From the NCBI GenBank assembly GCA_030410095.1, contig JAUFRC010000001.1, forward strand, positions 1,314,501-1,378,500: a stretch of 64,000 nucleotides of DNA, read 5' to 3'. The translations under genes and the position numbers were made by a program. Source of the DNA: Paracoccus cavernae (GTDB lineage Bacteria; Pseudomonadota; Alphaproteobacteria; Rhodobacterales; Rhodobacteraceae). How positions within the stretch are numbered: the stretch's first letter is position 1; each line of letters starts with the position of its first letter. Below the pieces are notes generated by a model. The model was not told where the DNA came from. It made no database searches and saw only the letters and a program-made list of their open reading frames with translations. Below are positions 1 through 11,179 of the stretch, piece after piece.

Positions 1-1061
1 ACCTGATGGGTCAGCGCCAGATGCAGCGGCGAGGCATGGACGACGTTCATGATCCCCAGAGCGACCTGCAGCAGCACCATCGCCATCATCAGCGCATAGG
101 CGTTGCGCGTCACCGGATGGGGCGACTTGCGCGAGCGCATGAAGACGACCAGCGCGAAGACGAAGACCAGATAGCCCAGCATGCGGTGGATGAACTGCAC
201 GAGGCCGGGGTTCTCGAAGAAGTTGTGCCAGAGCGGGCTCAGGTCAAAGGCCGAGGCCGGAAACCATTCGCCGCCCATGGTGGGCCAGCCGGTGAACTGG
301 CGGCCCGCGTCGATCCCCGCGACCAGAGCGCCGTAAAGGATCTGGAGGAAGGTCAGATGCATCAGACCCGTCGACATGCGGAACAGCTTGTCCTCGCGCG
401 CGCGGCGGGCGCGGATCAGCTGCGCCTCGGGGCGCGACAGCAAAAGCCCGTACCAGACGATCAGGCCAAGAATGACGAAGGCGATGCCCAGATGGGTCGC
501 CAGCCGGTAGGAGGCGACGCGCACCAGCTCGGAACCCGCCAACCCCGAGGATACCATCCACCAGCCGATCGCGCCCTGCGCGCCGCCAAGCGCACCAAGT
601 CCCAGCAGCTTGCCGGTCCAGCCTGCCGGAATGCGGCGCGTGACCAAAAAGCCGAAAAAGCCCACGGCCCAGACCAGACCGATCAGGCGGCCCAGCAGGC
701 GGTGCGACCATTCCCAATAATAGATCTGCTTGAACTCCGAGATGGTCATCTCCGCATTGACCTGCTGGAACTGCGGGATTTCCTGATATTTCTGGAATTC
801 CTCCTGCCAGGCGGCGGGATCCATCGGCGGGACCGCTCCGGTCACGGGTTTCCACTCGGTGATCGAAAGGCCCGAGCCCGTCAGGCGCGTCGCGCCGCCA
901 AGCGCGATCATTGCGGCGACCAGCACGAAAAGCACGATCAGCCAGGCGCGGATCGCCTTGCGGGCCCCTTTGGGGGCGGTGTCGATCATGCCGCCGACCG
1001 GCGGCTGGCTTACATTCGGGGTCTGGTCGGAAACGTCCTGAAAGACGGGTCGCTTTGCCAT
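1..1061 (-). CDS. ctaA: Heme A synthase CtaA/Cox15 (3' end outside window)
   Basis: Membrane protein that oxidises heme O to heme A for aa3-type cytochrome oxidase. The reading frame from the ATG at 1061 stays open to the window edge, giving 353 residues; the family is usually about 380, so only the C-terminus is missing. Several hydrophobic segments alternate with the family histidines, seen in EWSHRLLGR, YRLATHLGIA, FIHRMLGYL and LHLALTHQ. The conserved GGxTRLTxSGLSITEWKP stretch near residue 55 fits the Cox15 branch of alphaproteobacteria. No frameshift is seen. The next gene upstream on the same strand is an RNA methyltransferase. Confidence 0.93.
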   Translation of the reverse strand, partial: MAKRPVFQDVSDQTPNVSQPPVGGMIDTAPKGARKAIRAWLIVLFVLVAAMIALGGATRLTGSGLSITEWKPVTGAVPPMDPAAWQEEFQKYQEIPQFQQVNAEMTISEFKQIYYWEWSHRLLGRLIGLVWAVGFFGFLVTRRIPAGWTGKLLGLGALGGAQGAIGWWMVSSGLAGSELVRVASYRLATHLGIAFVILGLIVWYGLLLSRPEAQLIRARRAREDKLFRMSTGLMHLTFLQILYGALVAGIDAGRQFTGWPTMGGEWFPASAFDLSPLWHNFFENPGLVQFIHRMLGYLVFVFALVVFMRSRKSPHPVTRNAYALMMAMVLLQVALGIMNVVHASPLHLALTHQ

Positions 1062-1114
1062 TGGGGGTCTCTCTCAAAGATCGCGCCGGAGCCTGGGGCT
1101 TGCGGCGCAAAAGG

Positions 1115-1842
1115 TCAATTGCGGCGGATGAGCTGGCGCAACATGCCGTGGAAGATCTGCGCATCGGCACGGGTCAGCGGCATGCGCGCCCAGAGGTTGC
1201 GCAGGGTCAGCTTCATCCCCGGCGCTTTCTCGGCCGGAAAGAAGAAGCCGGCCTCGTCGAGGCGGTTTTCCCAGTGATCGGCGAGTTTCTCGATCTCGAT
1301 CCGGGTGGCGGGCACTTCGGCATCGGGGCGCCGGCCGTGGGGTGCGGGCTGGTTGGGCAGACGGTCGCGGCTCCATTCGTAGCCGGTCAACAGCACCGCC
1401 TGCGCCAGATTGAGCGAGGAAAATCCGGGTTGACCGGAACGGTGATGATCGCATTGGCGCGGGCGACATCGTCGTTTTCAAGGCCGGCGCGTTCGGGGCC
1501 ATAGATCAGCGCGACCCGCTCGCCACGCGCGTCGCGCTCATGGGCGTCGGCCATGGCGGTTGCGGGGGTGAGCACCGGCTTGGTCATCTCGCGACCGCGC
1601 GCGGTGGTGGCATAGGCGTAATCGATGTCGAACATCGCCTCCGCCAGCGTCGGAAAGACGCGAGCTCGATCAAGCACCTGCCCCGCCGCCCCCGAGGCCA
1701 TTGCGACCGCCCGCGGATTGGGCCAACCGTCGCGCGGCTCGACCAGGCGCAGCTCGGTCAGGCCGAAGTTCAACATGGCGCGGGCGGCCGCACCGATATT
1801 TTCGCCCATCTGCGGGCGCACAAGGATGATGACTGGTTCCAT
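1115..1842 (-). CDS. trmJ: TrmJ/TrmH-family RNA methyltransferase (one frameshift)
   Basis: SPOUT-class SAM-dependent methyltransferase, probably acting on tRNA position 32 as TrmJ does. The N-terminal part starts MEPVIILVRPQMGENIGAAA, and residues around 115 read ALIYGPERAGLENDD, the family's SAM-binding knot motif. The frame breaks near 1428 after PVNPDF, where a T run seems one base short. It resumes as LNLAQAVLLTGYEW, and the product then runs to about 242 residues, normal for the family. The start at 1842 matches the usual N-terminus; an in-frame ATG at 1854 is an alternative. Only the exact RNA target is uncertain. Confidence 0.85.
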
Positions 1843-1933
1843 ATGCCGCGCCATACGCCTCAACAGCAGCACTGGCAAGCGCGGCAAGCCTGCGCTATCT
1901 GCTTGTGACGAGTTTACGACCGGGGTGAAAGCC

Positions 1934-2544
1934 ATGACTGAAGAAACCATTGCACCGCAGCTTTACCTGATCACCCGGTGGGTGCCGCGCCCGAGACGCT
2001 CGGACCGGTTCTGGCCGAGGTGATGGACCGCTTTCCCGTCGCCTGCCTGCGCATTCCCGGTGCGGGCAGCGAGGAGGAACTGGGCCGCATCGCCGATCTG
2101 GCCCGAGAAATCGCCCATGCCCGCGACGTGGCGGTGGTGATCGACGATCACGTCGAGCTGGCGGTGCGCCACGGCCTCGATGGCGTCCATCTGACCAAGG
2201 GCCCGCGCAACCTGCGCTATGTCCGCGGCGAGCTGGGCGCGGATGCGATCATCGGCGTCTTCTGCGGCAATTCGCGCCACGAGGGCATCAGCGCGGGCGA
2301 AGGCGGAGCCGATTACGTCAGCTTCGGCCCCGTCGGTCAATCGGCCCTCGGCCAGGGCGAGCTGGCGGAGCTCGACCTCTTCGGCTGGTGGTCCGAGATG
2401 ATCGAAGTACCGGTCGTCGCCGAGGGCGCGCTGACGCCCGCCTTGGTCCAAGCGCTCTTCCCCGTCGCCGATTTCATCTCGATCGGCCCCGAGATCTGGT
2501 CCGCCGAGGATCCGGTCAAGGCCCTGACCGAGCTTTGGGGCTAA
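1934..2544 (+). CDS. Thiamine phosphate synthase-like protein (one frameshift)
   Basis: TIM-barrel protein of the ThiE/TenI family, which joins the pyrimidine and thiazole halves of thiamine. The start at 1934 reads MTEETIAPQLYLIT. The frame breaks near 1971, where a C run is one short, and resumes as AAPETLGPVLAEVMDR. The barrel motifs VVIDDHVELAVRHGLDGVHL and GADYVSFGPV are clear, giving about 203 residues in total. It starts about 90 bases from the divergent methyltransferase gene. No other thiamine genes are adjacent, so whether it is a true ThiE or a TenI-like paralogue cannot be settled here. Confidence 0.75.
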
Positions 2545-2722
2545 GCCGGTGATGCGGGCAGAGCCGTCCCCTGCGGATGCGCCCTGCCTGCCCGCCTTGC
2601 CTGTCGCCCTGCCGCCAAAACACCGCTCCAGCGGCCCCGCCCAGCAAAGGCGGGCCGCTTTGCTTTCCGCCCCTTCGGGGTTGTCTCTTGCTCTTGACCG
2701 AAACCCGCCCTAAAGCCAAACC

Positions 2723-4280
2723 ATGACCCAGCATCAGCGCCTTCTCATCATCGATTTCGGCTCCCAGGTGACGCAGCTTATCGCGCGCCGCCTGCGCGAG
2801 CTCAACATTTACTGCGAAATCCACCCGTTCAATACGGTCGATGACGCCTTCCTGCGGGACTTCGCCCCGCAGGCCGTGATCTTGTCCGGCGGACCCGGCT
2901 CGGTTCCCGCCGAGGGCAGCCCGCGCGCACCCGCCCATGTCTGGCAAATGGGGTCCCGCTGCTCGGGATCTGCTACGGCCAGCAGTTGATGATGGACGCG
3001 CTCGGCGGCAAGGTCGAAAGCGGCCTTCATGCCGAATACGGCCGCGCCTTTGTCTCGCCCGAAGCCAGCCATAGCGACGACACGATCTTCGCGGGCCTTT
3101 TCGACGGCGGCAAAGAAGAAGTCTGGATGAGCCACGGCGACCGCGTGACGCAGATCGCCGAAGGCTTCGAAGTCATCGGCACCTCGCCCAACGCGCCCTA
3201 TGCCATCGTGGCCGACAAGGCGCGCAACTTCTTCGGCGTCCAGTTCCACCCCGAGGTGCACCACACCCCGAACGGCAAGCGTCTTCTGGAAAACTTCACC
3301 AAACTTGCAGGCTTCACCGGCGACTGGACCATGGCCAGCTACCGCGGCGAGGCGATCCGCAAGATCCGCGAGCAGGTCGGCGACAAACGCGTCATCTGCG
3401 GCCTGTCGGGCGGCGTCGACAGCTCGGTCGCGGCCGTGCTGATCCATGAAGCGATCGGCGACCAGCTCACCTGCGTTTTCGTCGACCACGGCCTTCTGCG
3501 TCTCAACGAGGCGGAAGAGGTCGTGACGATGTTCCGCGACAACTACAATATCCCGCTGATCCATGCCGACAGATCCGAGCTGTTCCTTGGCGCGCTCGAA
3601 GGCGTCACCGACCCCGAGGTCAAGCGCAAGACGATCGGCAAGCTCTTCATCGACGTGTTCCAGAAATACGCCAATGAGATCGACGGCGCGGATTTCCTCG
3701 CCCAAGGCACGCTTTACCCCGATGTCATCGAAAGCGTCAGCTTCGCGGGCGGCCCTTCGGTCACGATCAAATCGCACCATAACGTCGGCGGACTGCCCGA
3801 GAAGATGGGCCTCAAACTGGTCGAGCCGCTGCGCGAGCTCTTCAAGGACGAGGTCCGCGCCTTGGGCCGCGAGCTTGGCCTTCCCGCCAAATTCATCGGC
3901 CGCCACCCTTCCCCGGCCCGGGTCTCGCGATCCGTTGCCCGGGCGAAGTGACCCGCGAAAAGCTCGACATCCTGCGCCAAGCCGATGCGGTCTTCATCGA
4001 CCAGATCCGCAAACACGGGCTTTACGACGATATCTGGCAAGCCTTTGTCGCCATCCTTCCGGTCCGCACCGTGGGCGTGATGGGTGACGGTCGCACCTAT
4101 GATTTCGCCTGCGCCCTGCGTGCGGTGACTTCGGTCGACGGCATGACGGCGGATTATTACCCCTTCACCCACGAATTCCTCGGCGAGACCGCGACGCGGA
4201 TCATCAACGAGGTCAAGGGCATCAACCGCTGCACCTACGACATCACCTCGAAGCCCCCGGGCACGATCGAGTGGGAATAA
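2723..4280 (+). CDS. guaA: GMP synthase, glutamine-hydrolysing (two frameshifts)
   Basis: Converts XMP to GMP using glutamine and ATP, the last step of guanine nucleotide synthesis. The N-terminal class I amidotransferase domain has the nucleophile motif GICYGQQ at about residue 82, broken by the first frameshift near 2950 where GGGGG seems to have become GGGG. The ATP-pyrophosphatase P-loop SGGVDSS is at about residue 232. The second break near 3915 interrupts [11 protein letters not shown]. The C-terminal dimerisation domain ends KPPGTIEWE, as in almost all GuaA proteins. With two bases restored the length is 519 residues, exactly typical. An essential gene broken this way points to sequence errors, not decay. 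Confidence 0.95.
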
Positions 4281-4308
4281 GCGCCGCGAAAGCAGCCGAT
4301 CTCCATTA

Positions 4309-4347
4309 AAAGGCCGCCGCAACCTTCGGGTCGCGGCGGCCTTTCTT
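4309..4347 (+). terminator. Rho-independent terminator after guaA
   Basis: A GC-rich inverted repeat, AGGCCGCCGC paired with GCGGCGGCCT, encloses a loop of about 12 bases and is followed by TTCTT. It lies about 30 bases after the guaA stop and faces the convergent GntR gene. Confidence 0.8.
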
Positions 4348-4389
4348 CATCATGGAAATACCCTTGTCGGGCCAAGGGCGAAACGCAGG

Positions 4390-5067
4390 CTAGCGCTTGC
4401 TGCGCGCGGCCTGGTCGCTGTCGTCGCTGACCGTCAAATGCCGCAGCCCGTGGGTCACATCGGTGCGCACCGCCAGCCGCAGGCCGGGCTCGTCGCCCGC
4501 GCGCAAGGACGCGAGAATCATGCGGTGGTGGCGCGGCGGCTCGTTGCGGCGCACGCGGCCGTAAACCGCCCGCATCGTCGGACCGAGCTGAAGCCAGATC
4601 GTCTCGAGGATAGCCAGCATCGCCGGCGCCTGCGCCCGCAGATAAAGCATACGGTGGAATTCGAGATTGCTGCGGATATAGCCCACGGCATCATGGCGCT
4701 CGGCCGCCTCGCCGATCGCGGTATTGATTGCGGCCATCCGCTCGATCAGCGCGAAATGCGCCCGAGGCAAGGCGCGCGAGGCCAGCTCAGGTTCGATCAG
4801 GGCACGCAAGGCCGCGAGCTCCTCGATCCGCTCGACCGAAAGAGCGGGCGTCGTCATCCGCCCCGAGGCCGAGAGCGTCAACGCCCCTTCGGCAACCAAC
4901 CGCCGCACCGCCTCTCGCGCGGGGGTCATCGACACACGGTATTGCGCGGCAATGCCGCGCAGGGTCAGCGGCTGCCCGGGCGGCAACTGACCGATCATGA
5001 TCTGGGCGCGCAGGCTGCGGTAAAGCTTTTCATGCGCATGAGGTTCGGAGAGCGTGGTACTGGCCAT
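4390..5067 (-). CDS. GntR/FadR-family transcriptional regulator
   Basis: A 225-residue DNA-binding regulator. The N-terminal winged helix-turn-helix covers about residues 12-75, with LRGIAAQYRVSMTPAREAVR as recognition region. A C-terminal all-helical FCD ligand-binding domain follows, with RALIEPELASRAL and the metal or ligand histidine segment NLEFHRMLY. The frame is intact. No neighbouring operon suggests its target: guaA is convergent and a metallopeptidase gene lies upstream on the same strand. FCD regulators often sense small organic acids, but the ligand cannot be read from the sequence. Confidence 0.85.
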   Translation of the reverse strand: MASTTLSEPHAHEKLYRSLRAQIMIGQLPPGQPLTLRGIAAQYRVSMTPAREAVRRLVAEGALTLSASGRMTTPALSVERIEELAALRALIEPELASRALPRAHFALIERMAAINTAIGEAAERHDAVGYIRSNLEFHRMLYLRAQAPAMLAILETIWLQLGPTMRAVYGRVRRNEPPRHHRMILASLRAGDEPGLRLAVRTDVTHGLRHLTVSDDSDQAARSKR

Positions 5068-5127
5068 GTTGGTTTGTGATCACAACCCGCAAGCGCCGTC
5101 AATCCCGCATCACGCGCAATGGCGGGC

Positions 5128-5823
5128 TTACGCCGTGAAGTCCCAGGCCTGAAGCTCGTGCCCGTGCTCGCGCAGCCATCTGCGCTGAGGCGCGTAACCG
5201 GGTTTGAGACGCTCGCAACAGGCCCAAAATGCCGCCGAATGATCCATGTGGCGCAGATGGGCGACCTCATGTGCCGCAACGTAATCGAGCACCTCCGGCG
5301 GCGCCATCGCCAGACGCCAGGAAAACATCAGCCGCCCGTCATGGGTGCAGCTTCCCCAGCGCGAGCGGGTATCGCGCAAAGACAGCGCCGCGAAGGGCCG
5401 CCCGAGCCGGCTTGCATAGCAGTCGCATGCCGCGGCAAGCTCGGTGCGCGCCCGCTGCTTGAGCCAGGCCGCAACCACGACGCCCGCCGGCCGCCCCTCG
5501 GGCACCAAAAGCCGCAACCCATCAAGACGCACCAGACGGCCCTGAGAAGGCGTGACGGTCACGGCAAGGCCCGCAACCGGCAGCAAGGCGCCGTGGCGCA
5601 CCACAGCGACCTCGGGCAGGCTTTCACGCATCCGGCGCAGCCATTCGGCGCGCGACTGGGCAAAGGCGCGCCCCTCGGCCAAGGGCACGCGCTCGGGCAG
5701 CGTCAGCACCACGCCCCCGCCCGCCCGTACGACGCGCAAGGTCATCCGCCGCGCCCGCCCCGAGCGCTTGACCGCGACCGGAATATCGCCGTCGACCATG
5801 ATCGATGCCTGCTCTGCGCCCAT
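5128..5823 (-). CDS. YgjP-like M48-type metallopeptidase domain protein
   Basis: A protein of about 231 residues of the YgjP/DUF45 family. The zinc motif HEVAHLRHMDHSAAFW near the C-terminus gives the HExxH plus the downstream His. The preceding DTRSRWGSCTHDGRLMFSWR is the family signature. I start it at 5823 (MGAEQ) because a GGGGG-containing ribosome site sits just upstream; the frame is open 20 codons further. No signal peptide is seen, so it is probably cytosolic. Its substrate is unknown in the family. Confidence 0.82.
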   Translation of the reverse strand: MGAEQASIMVDGDIPVAVKRSGRARRMTLRVVRAGGGVVLTLPERVPLAEGRAFAQSRAEWLRRMRESLPEVAVVRHGALLPVAGLAVTVTPSQGRLVRLDGLRLLVPEGRPAGVVVAAWLKQRARTELAAACDCYASRLGRPFAALSLRDTRSRWGSCTHDGRLMFSWRLAMAPPEVLDYVAAHEVAHLRHMDHSAAFWACCERLKPGYAPQRRWLREHGHELQAWDFTA

Positions 5824-6029
5824 GCCCGACCCCCTTCGTTTTTCCGCTCTTTCAGACGAACAAACCAGCCCGCATCTTGTCAACGGCGCGGCGATGGTTA
5901 TCTCTCGTTTCCGGTCCGGTCGCTCTTTCCCTTCGGGGAGTTGGCTCCGGTCCGAAAAGCCTTTGACACCCTGCGCCAGCTATGGCAGGGGACATCAGAT
6001 TTACCTATCCCCGGCTGAAAGAGAATGCC

Positions 6030-6353
6030 ATGCCCAAAGAGGAGTGGGGTACGAAACGCCTGTGCCCGCAATGCAACTCGCGCTTTTACGACCTGAATCA
6101 CGACCCGATGACCTGCCCCGCTTGCGGCGCGGTATTCACTGCCGATGTGCTTCAGGCCGGCCGCAGCCGTGCGCTGATCTCGGAGAAAGCCGCCGCGCGC
6201 GATGACGACCAGACCGATGTGGTCGATGATGAAGATCTCGATGACGACACCGACGGCGGAGATCTCGATGATGATCTGCTGGACGATGATACCGACGATG
6301 GCGATGTGTCCCTGGACGACATCGCGGATGTCGGAAGCGACGACGAAGACTGA
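6030..6353 (+). CDS. TIGR02300 (FYDLN acid) family protein
   Basis: Small acidic protein of 107 residues, found mainly in alphaproteobacteria and of unknown function. The N-terminus carries a zinc-ribbon-like pair, CPQCNSRFYDLN and CPACG, with the namesake FYDLN motif near residue 19. The C-terminal half is almost entirely Asp and Glu. An in-frame start exists at 5982, but 6030 (MPKEEWGTKRLCPQC) matches the family N-terminus. It is followed by a terminator and then tRNA-Ala. Confidence 0.88.
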   Translation: MPKEEWGTKRLCPQCNSRFYDLNHDPMTCPACGAVFTADVLQAGRSRALISEKAAARDDDQTDVVDDEDLDDDTDGGDLDDDLLDDDTDDGDVSLDDIADVGSDDED

Positions 6354-6357
6354 TTTG

Positions 6358-6385
6358 AAGGGCCCTGCGGGGCCTTTCTTTTTCT
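6358..6385 (+). terminator. Terminator after the FYDLN-acid gene
   Basis: A GC stem (AGGGCCC against GGGGCCT, imperfect) lies five bases after the stop codon and is followed by a T-rich tail, TTCTTTTTCTT. Confidence 0.7.
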
Positions 6386-6500
6386 TAACTTTTCTTCCGG
6401 AAAGTGTTTTTCGCTCTTGCGGCCCCCGATCACTCACCATATACACCGCCTCACACGGAAGACGACGCTGAATGTAGCGAAGACGACCGAGACCTCCGGT

Positions 6501-6576
<76 letters not shown>

Positions 6577-6586
6577 TTTATACATG
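6577..6586 (+). repeat. Outer inverted repeat, left end of transposon
   Basis: TTTATACATG begins at the first base after the tRNA-Ala CCA and is repeated exactly, inverted, at 22575-22584. From its inner edge to the first binding site is 5 bases here and 15 at the right end, a difference of about one helical turn. Confidence 0.6.
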
Positions 6587-6591
6587 TGGCA

Positions 6592-6613
6592 AGTGCCAGA
6601 TAGTTCTTCCATT
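6592..6613 (+). repeat. TnsB-type end site L1
   Basis: Core AGTGCCAGATAGTTCTTCCA. It matches the inverted right-end site at 22538-22559 at 19 of 20 core positions, and L2 at 6683 closely. Two such sites near each end in inverted orientation are what Tn7-family transposases bind. Confidence 0.75.
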
Positions 6614-6682
6614 AATGACAGAGATTTTTCCATTTTATTGGAAATTTTACATTAGTGGGGAAATTCGAAGCCGGTAGTGAAC

Positions 6683-6704
6683 AGCGCCAGATAGTTGCTC
6701 CATT
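6683..6704 (+). repeat. TnsB-type end site L2
   Basis: Core AGCGCCAGATAGTTGCTCCA, 91 bases inside L1 in the same orientation. The rest of the left end (6705-6921) holds no gene I can support and leads into hsdM, so it probably contains the hsdM promoter. Confidence 0.72.
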
Positions 6705-6921
6705 TGGGAGCGCTGGTCTTTCAATTTTGTTGGAAGATCAACCCGAGTGATTAACGGAGCTTGCGCCAACGCTGTGCCTCCGACTTCTAGTCATAAATGA
6801 CTGCGAGCTTCAGCTGGGGTTAGGTCAACCTGTCCCGTGTGGTCAATGCTAGATGGACACTGAGAGGTTGCCCATCTGTTATCCCTCCGCTACTGATGGG
6901 TAATTAGGGGAATAAGATTCG

Positions 6922-8517
<1,596 letters not shown>

Positions 8518-8561
8518 GACAGCATGCAATTACAAAGCAATAGCTCAAGTGGACCACTGAC

Positions 8562-9894
8562 ATGGCAACTGACTTACGCCCACTTCGGTTGGGCGATTAC
8601 TGTCGCAAGATCGGCAGTGGAGCCACACCGCGTGGAGGTAAGGACGCTTATTTGCCGTCCGGGCCATTTTCGCTGATTCGAAGTCAGAATGTTTATAATG
8701 ACCGGTTTTCTGTGTCTGGTTTGGCTTACATCTCCCAAGAGCAAGCTAATGCGCTAAAAGCCGTTGAGGTTCTTGCGGGCGACGTTCTCGTCAATATCAC
8801 CGGCGATAGCGTCGCACGTGTTTGTCAGGTTGACCCGAGCATTTTACCCGCCCGCGTAAATCAGCATGTCGCCATTATTCGACCAGACAATGAAAACATT
8901 GACGCTGGATTTCTCCGCTACTGGTTTGTGACGCACGAAACGCAAAATTCTTTGCTGGCACTGGCGTCTGCAGGGGCAACCCGTCCGGCTCTCACCAAGG
9001 CCATGCTGGAGAATTTAGAGGTCCCCGCATTGGCATCTATGACCAACGTGCCATCGCATCTGTTCTTTCAGCACTGGACGATAAGATCGGACTCAACCGG
9101 CGGATGAATGAGACGCTGGAGGGAATAGCGCAGGCGATCTTTCGGGATTGGTTTGTGGATTTCGGCCCTGTCCGGCGCAGGGCAACTGGCGAAGCCGATC
9201 CAGTGGCGATCATGGGCGGCCTGACCCCAGACCCCACCCGCGCCGCCGAACTCGCCCCCTCTTCCCCGGCGCCTTCGGCGATGATGGCTTGCCGGTCGGC
9301 TGGAAGGCCGGAACGCTTGATCGGCTGGCCTTGGTCAATCCCGAAAGCTGGAAAACCAAGAACCACCCTGCGCAAGTCGAGTATGTCGATTTGTCGAACA
9401 CCAAATGGGGGACCATTGAAGCTACCGCCATTCTGATGTGGGAGGCGGCACCAAGCCGGGCGAGGCGGATTGCTCGCACTGGCGACACCATTGTAGGGAC
9501 CGTGCGCCCCGGCAACGGTTCATATGCCTACATTGGCCGCGACGGCTACACGGCGAGCACGGGGTTTGCAGTGCTTCGCCCCAAGCAAGCCATTTTTACA
9601 GATGTAGTCTACGTTGCTGCCACGGCAGCGGACAACATCACGAGGCTAGCCAATCTGGCGGACGGGCACGGTGGCGCTTATCCAGCCGTGAATCCTGATG
9701 TGGTTGCGGCCACGTCCTTCCCTGTCGTTCCCGACGATTTGTTGGCCGCATTTTCGACCTTGGCCAGCCCATTGCGGGCCAAGGTCGAACAGGCAAAGAT
9801 TGAAATCCGTACCCTTGCCGAAACCCGCGACTATCTCCTGCCCCGGCTGATGTCCGGCGCGGTTCGTGTCGCGCCCAAGGTTGAGGCCGGTTGA
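8562..9894 (+). CDS. hsdS: Type I R-M specificity subunit HsdS (two frameshifts)
   Basis: Determines the DNA target of the R-M complex. After two repairs it is about 444 residues with the usual two-domain layout: first target-recognition domain about 5-150, the central conserved helix region ([20 protein letters not shown]) about 175-195, and a second recognition domain. The C-terminal conserved coil ends [17 protein letters not shown]. Breaks are near 9036 ([12 protein letters not shown] expected) and near 9258 within a C run ([11 protein letters not shown] expected). It overlaps the FRG gene by four bases (ATGA). The recognition sequence cannot be predicted. Confidence 0.9.
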
Positions 9895-11179
9895 TGGCCG
9901 ATCCGTATTTCCGCTCGCTCCCGCTATTCCCAACCTATGCCGTTGGCGATGTCGGCATCGACGGACTGGTCCCTGCCTGCCGGGTGGAAAGCTGGGAAGC
10001 CTTTATCGAGGCGATGCGCTCGCCCGATCACAACAAGGCCAAGGGCGAAATCGTGTATCGCGGGCAGGCCGGGCATAACTGGCATCTCTCCTCCACGCTG
10101 GGCCGCGTGTTTGATGGCGGCGCTGTGCCTGCCGAACATCAGGCTAATCTGTTGAGTCAGTTCCGGCTCGCGATGCGCGGGCGTGGGCTGGATGTCAGCA
10201 ATCTGGACGAGCAGGAAATCTGGGCCTTTGGTCAGCATCACGGCCTGCGCACGCCGCTGATCGACTGGACAAAGTCGCCCTATGTCGCGCTGTTCTTTGC
10301 CTTCGATGAGCCAGACGTCGAAGGCGTGGACAATGCCTCCCGTGCAGTGTTCTGCCTGAACATGACCGCCATTCGCGCTGATGAGAGCCTGTCCGAGATC
10401 ATTTTCGAACCAACGCACCATGAAAACGCGCGGCTGGTTAATCAGGCAGGGCTGTTTACGATCACGCCCAGCGGCAGAGATAATCTCGTGACCGCTATTC
10501 TGAATGAATTGACCGAGAACGAGGTGATTGACCCCAGCGACCCGATGGACGTGGCGCGGTTTATCTCGAAAATCCACATCCCGAATGAACATCGCGTTGA
10601 GTGCCTGAACACGCTGCGCAAGATGAACATCCATCATGCGAACCTCTTCCCCGATCCCGGCGGTGCATCGAAATACTGCAACGATTGGCTTTCGCGCGTT
10701 ATCGAGGAAGAGCGGCGTGGTGAGTTGGAAGCTCAGGCGCTGGAACAGCGGCGACTGCAAGCGCAGGCTGAAGTGCAGGAGCGAGAGCGTGAGGTTCTTC
10801 CTGTCCCGCTCGATCCACGCGTAATAACAGATGGCGAAATTTCAGTTGAAGTCATCACCGACCTTCTGCAAAGCTCTTTGGGCCATGGTGATGAGTTCCC
10901 TGCCGAATTGCTGGCCGGATGGGCTCAAAAATCATCAACCTGTATGAGCGGACGGCGGGAACTGATTGGCCCGAACGTGATGCCGCGCGGGCGAGCCTTA
11001 AGCTCGAATTTCGCAAGTTCTTATTGAGCAACAGTGTGAATAAGTCTGTCGCGGAGACATGCGCGCTGCACCTACTGGATCTATTCAGATCGAACTGGCG
11101 GAAAATTAACAATCGACCCCGTCAGCAGAAGGGGGCTGGTTTCTTTAGAATCCTTGAATCTTCGGGAGGCGCAAGTTGA
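9891..11179 (+). CDS. FRG-domain protein inside the type I R-M operon (one frameshift)
   Basis: The FRG domain occupies about residues 30-200: EIVYRGQAGHNWHLSSTLGR carries the RGQ element, and FGQHHGLRTPLIDWTKSPYVALFFAF is the second conserved block. A charged, probably coiled helical segment (EEERRGELEAQALEQRRLQAQ) follows near 275. One A seems missing near 10927; afterwards the frame reads INLYERTAGTDWPERDAARA and ends at 11179, about 429 residues. Its start overlaps the hsdS end and its stop shares bases with the TTG start of hsdR, so it is coupled to the R-M genes. FRG domains recur in defence and toxin contexts but have no settled biochemical activity. Its role here is inferred from position. 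Confidence 0.85.

Noticed and set aside
6..1277. Long plus-strand frame of 423 codons over ctaA
   Set aside because: Arg/Gln/His-rich shadow of the minus-strand ctaA, as expected in high-GC DNA.
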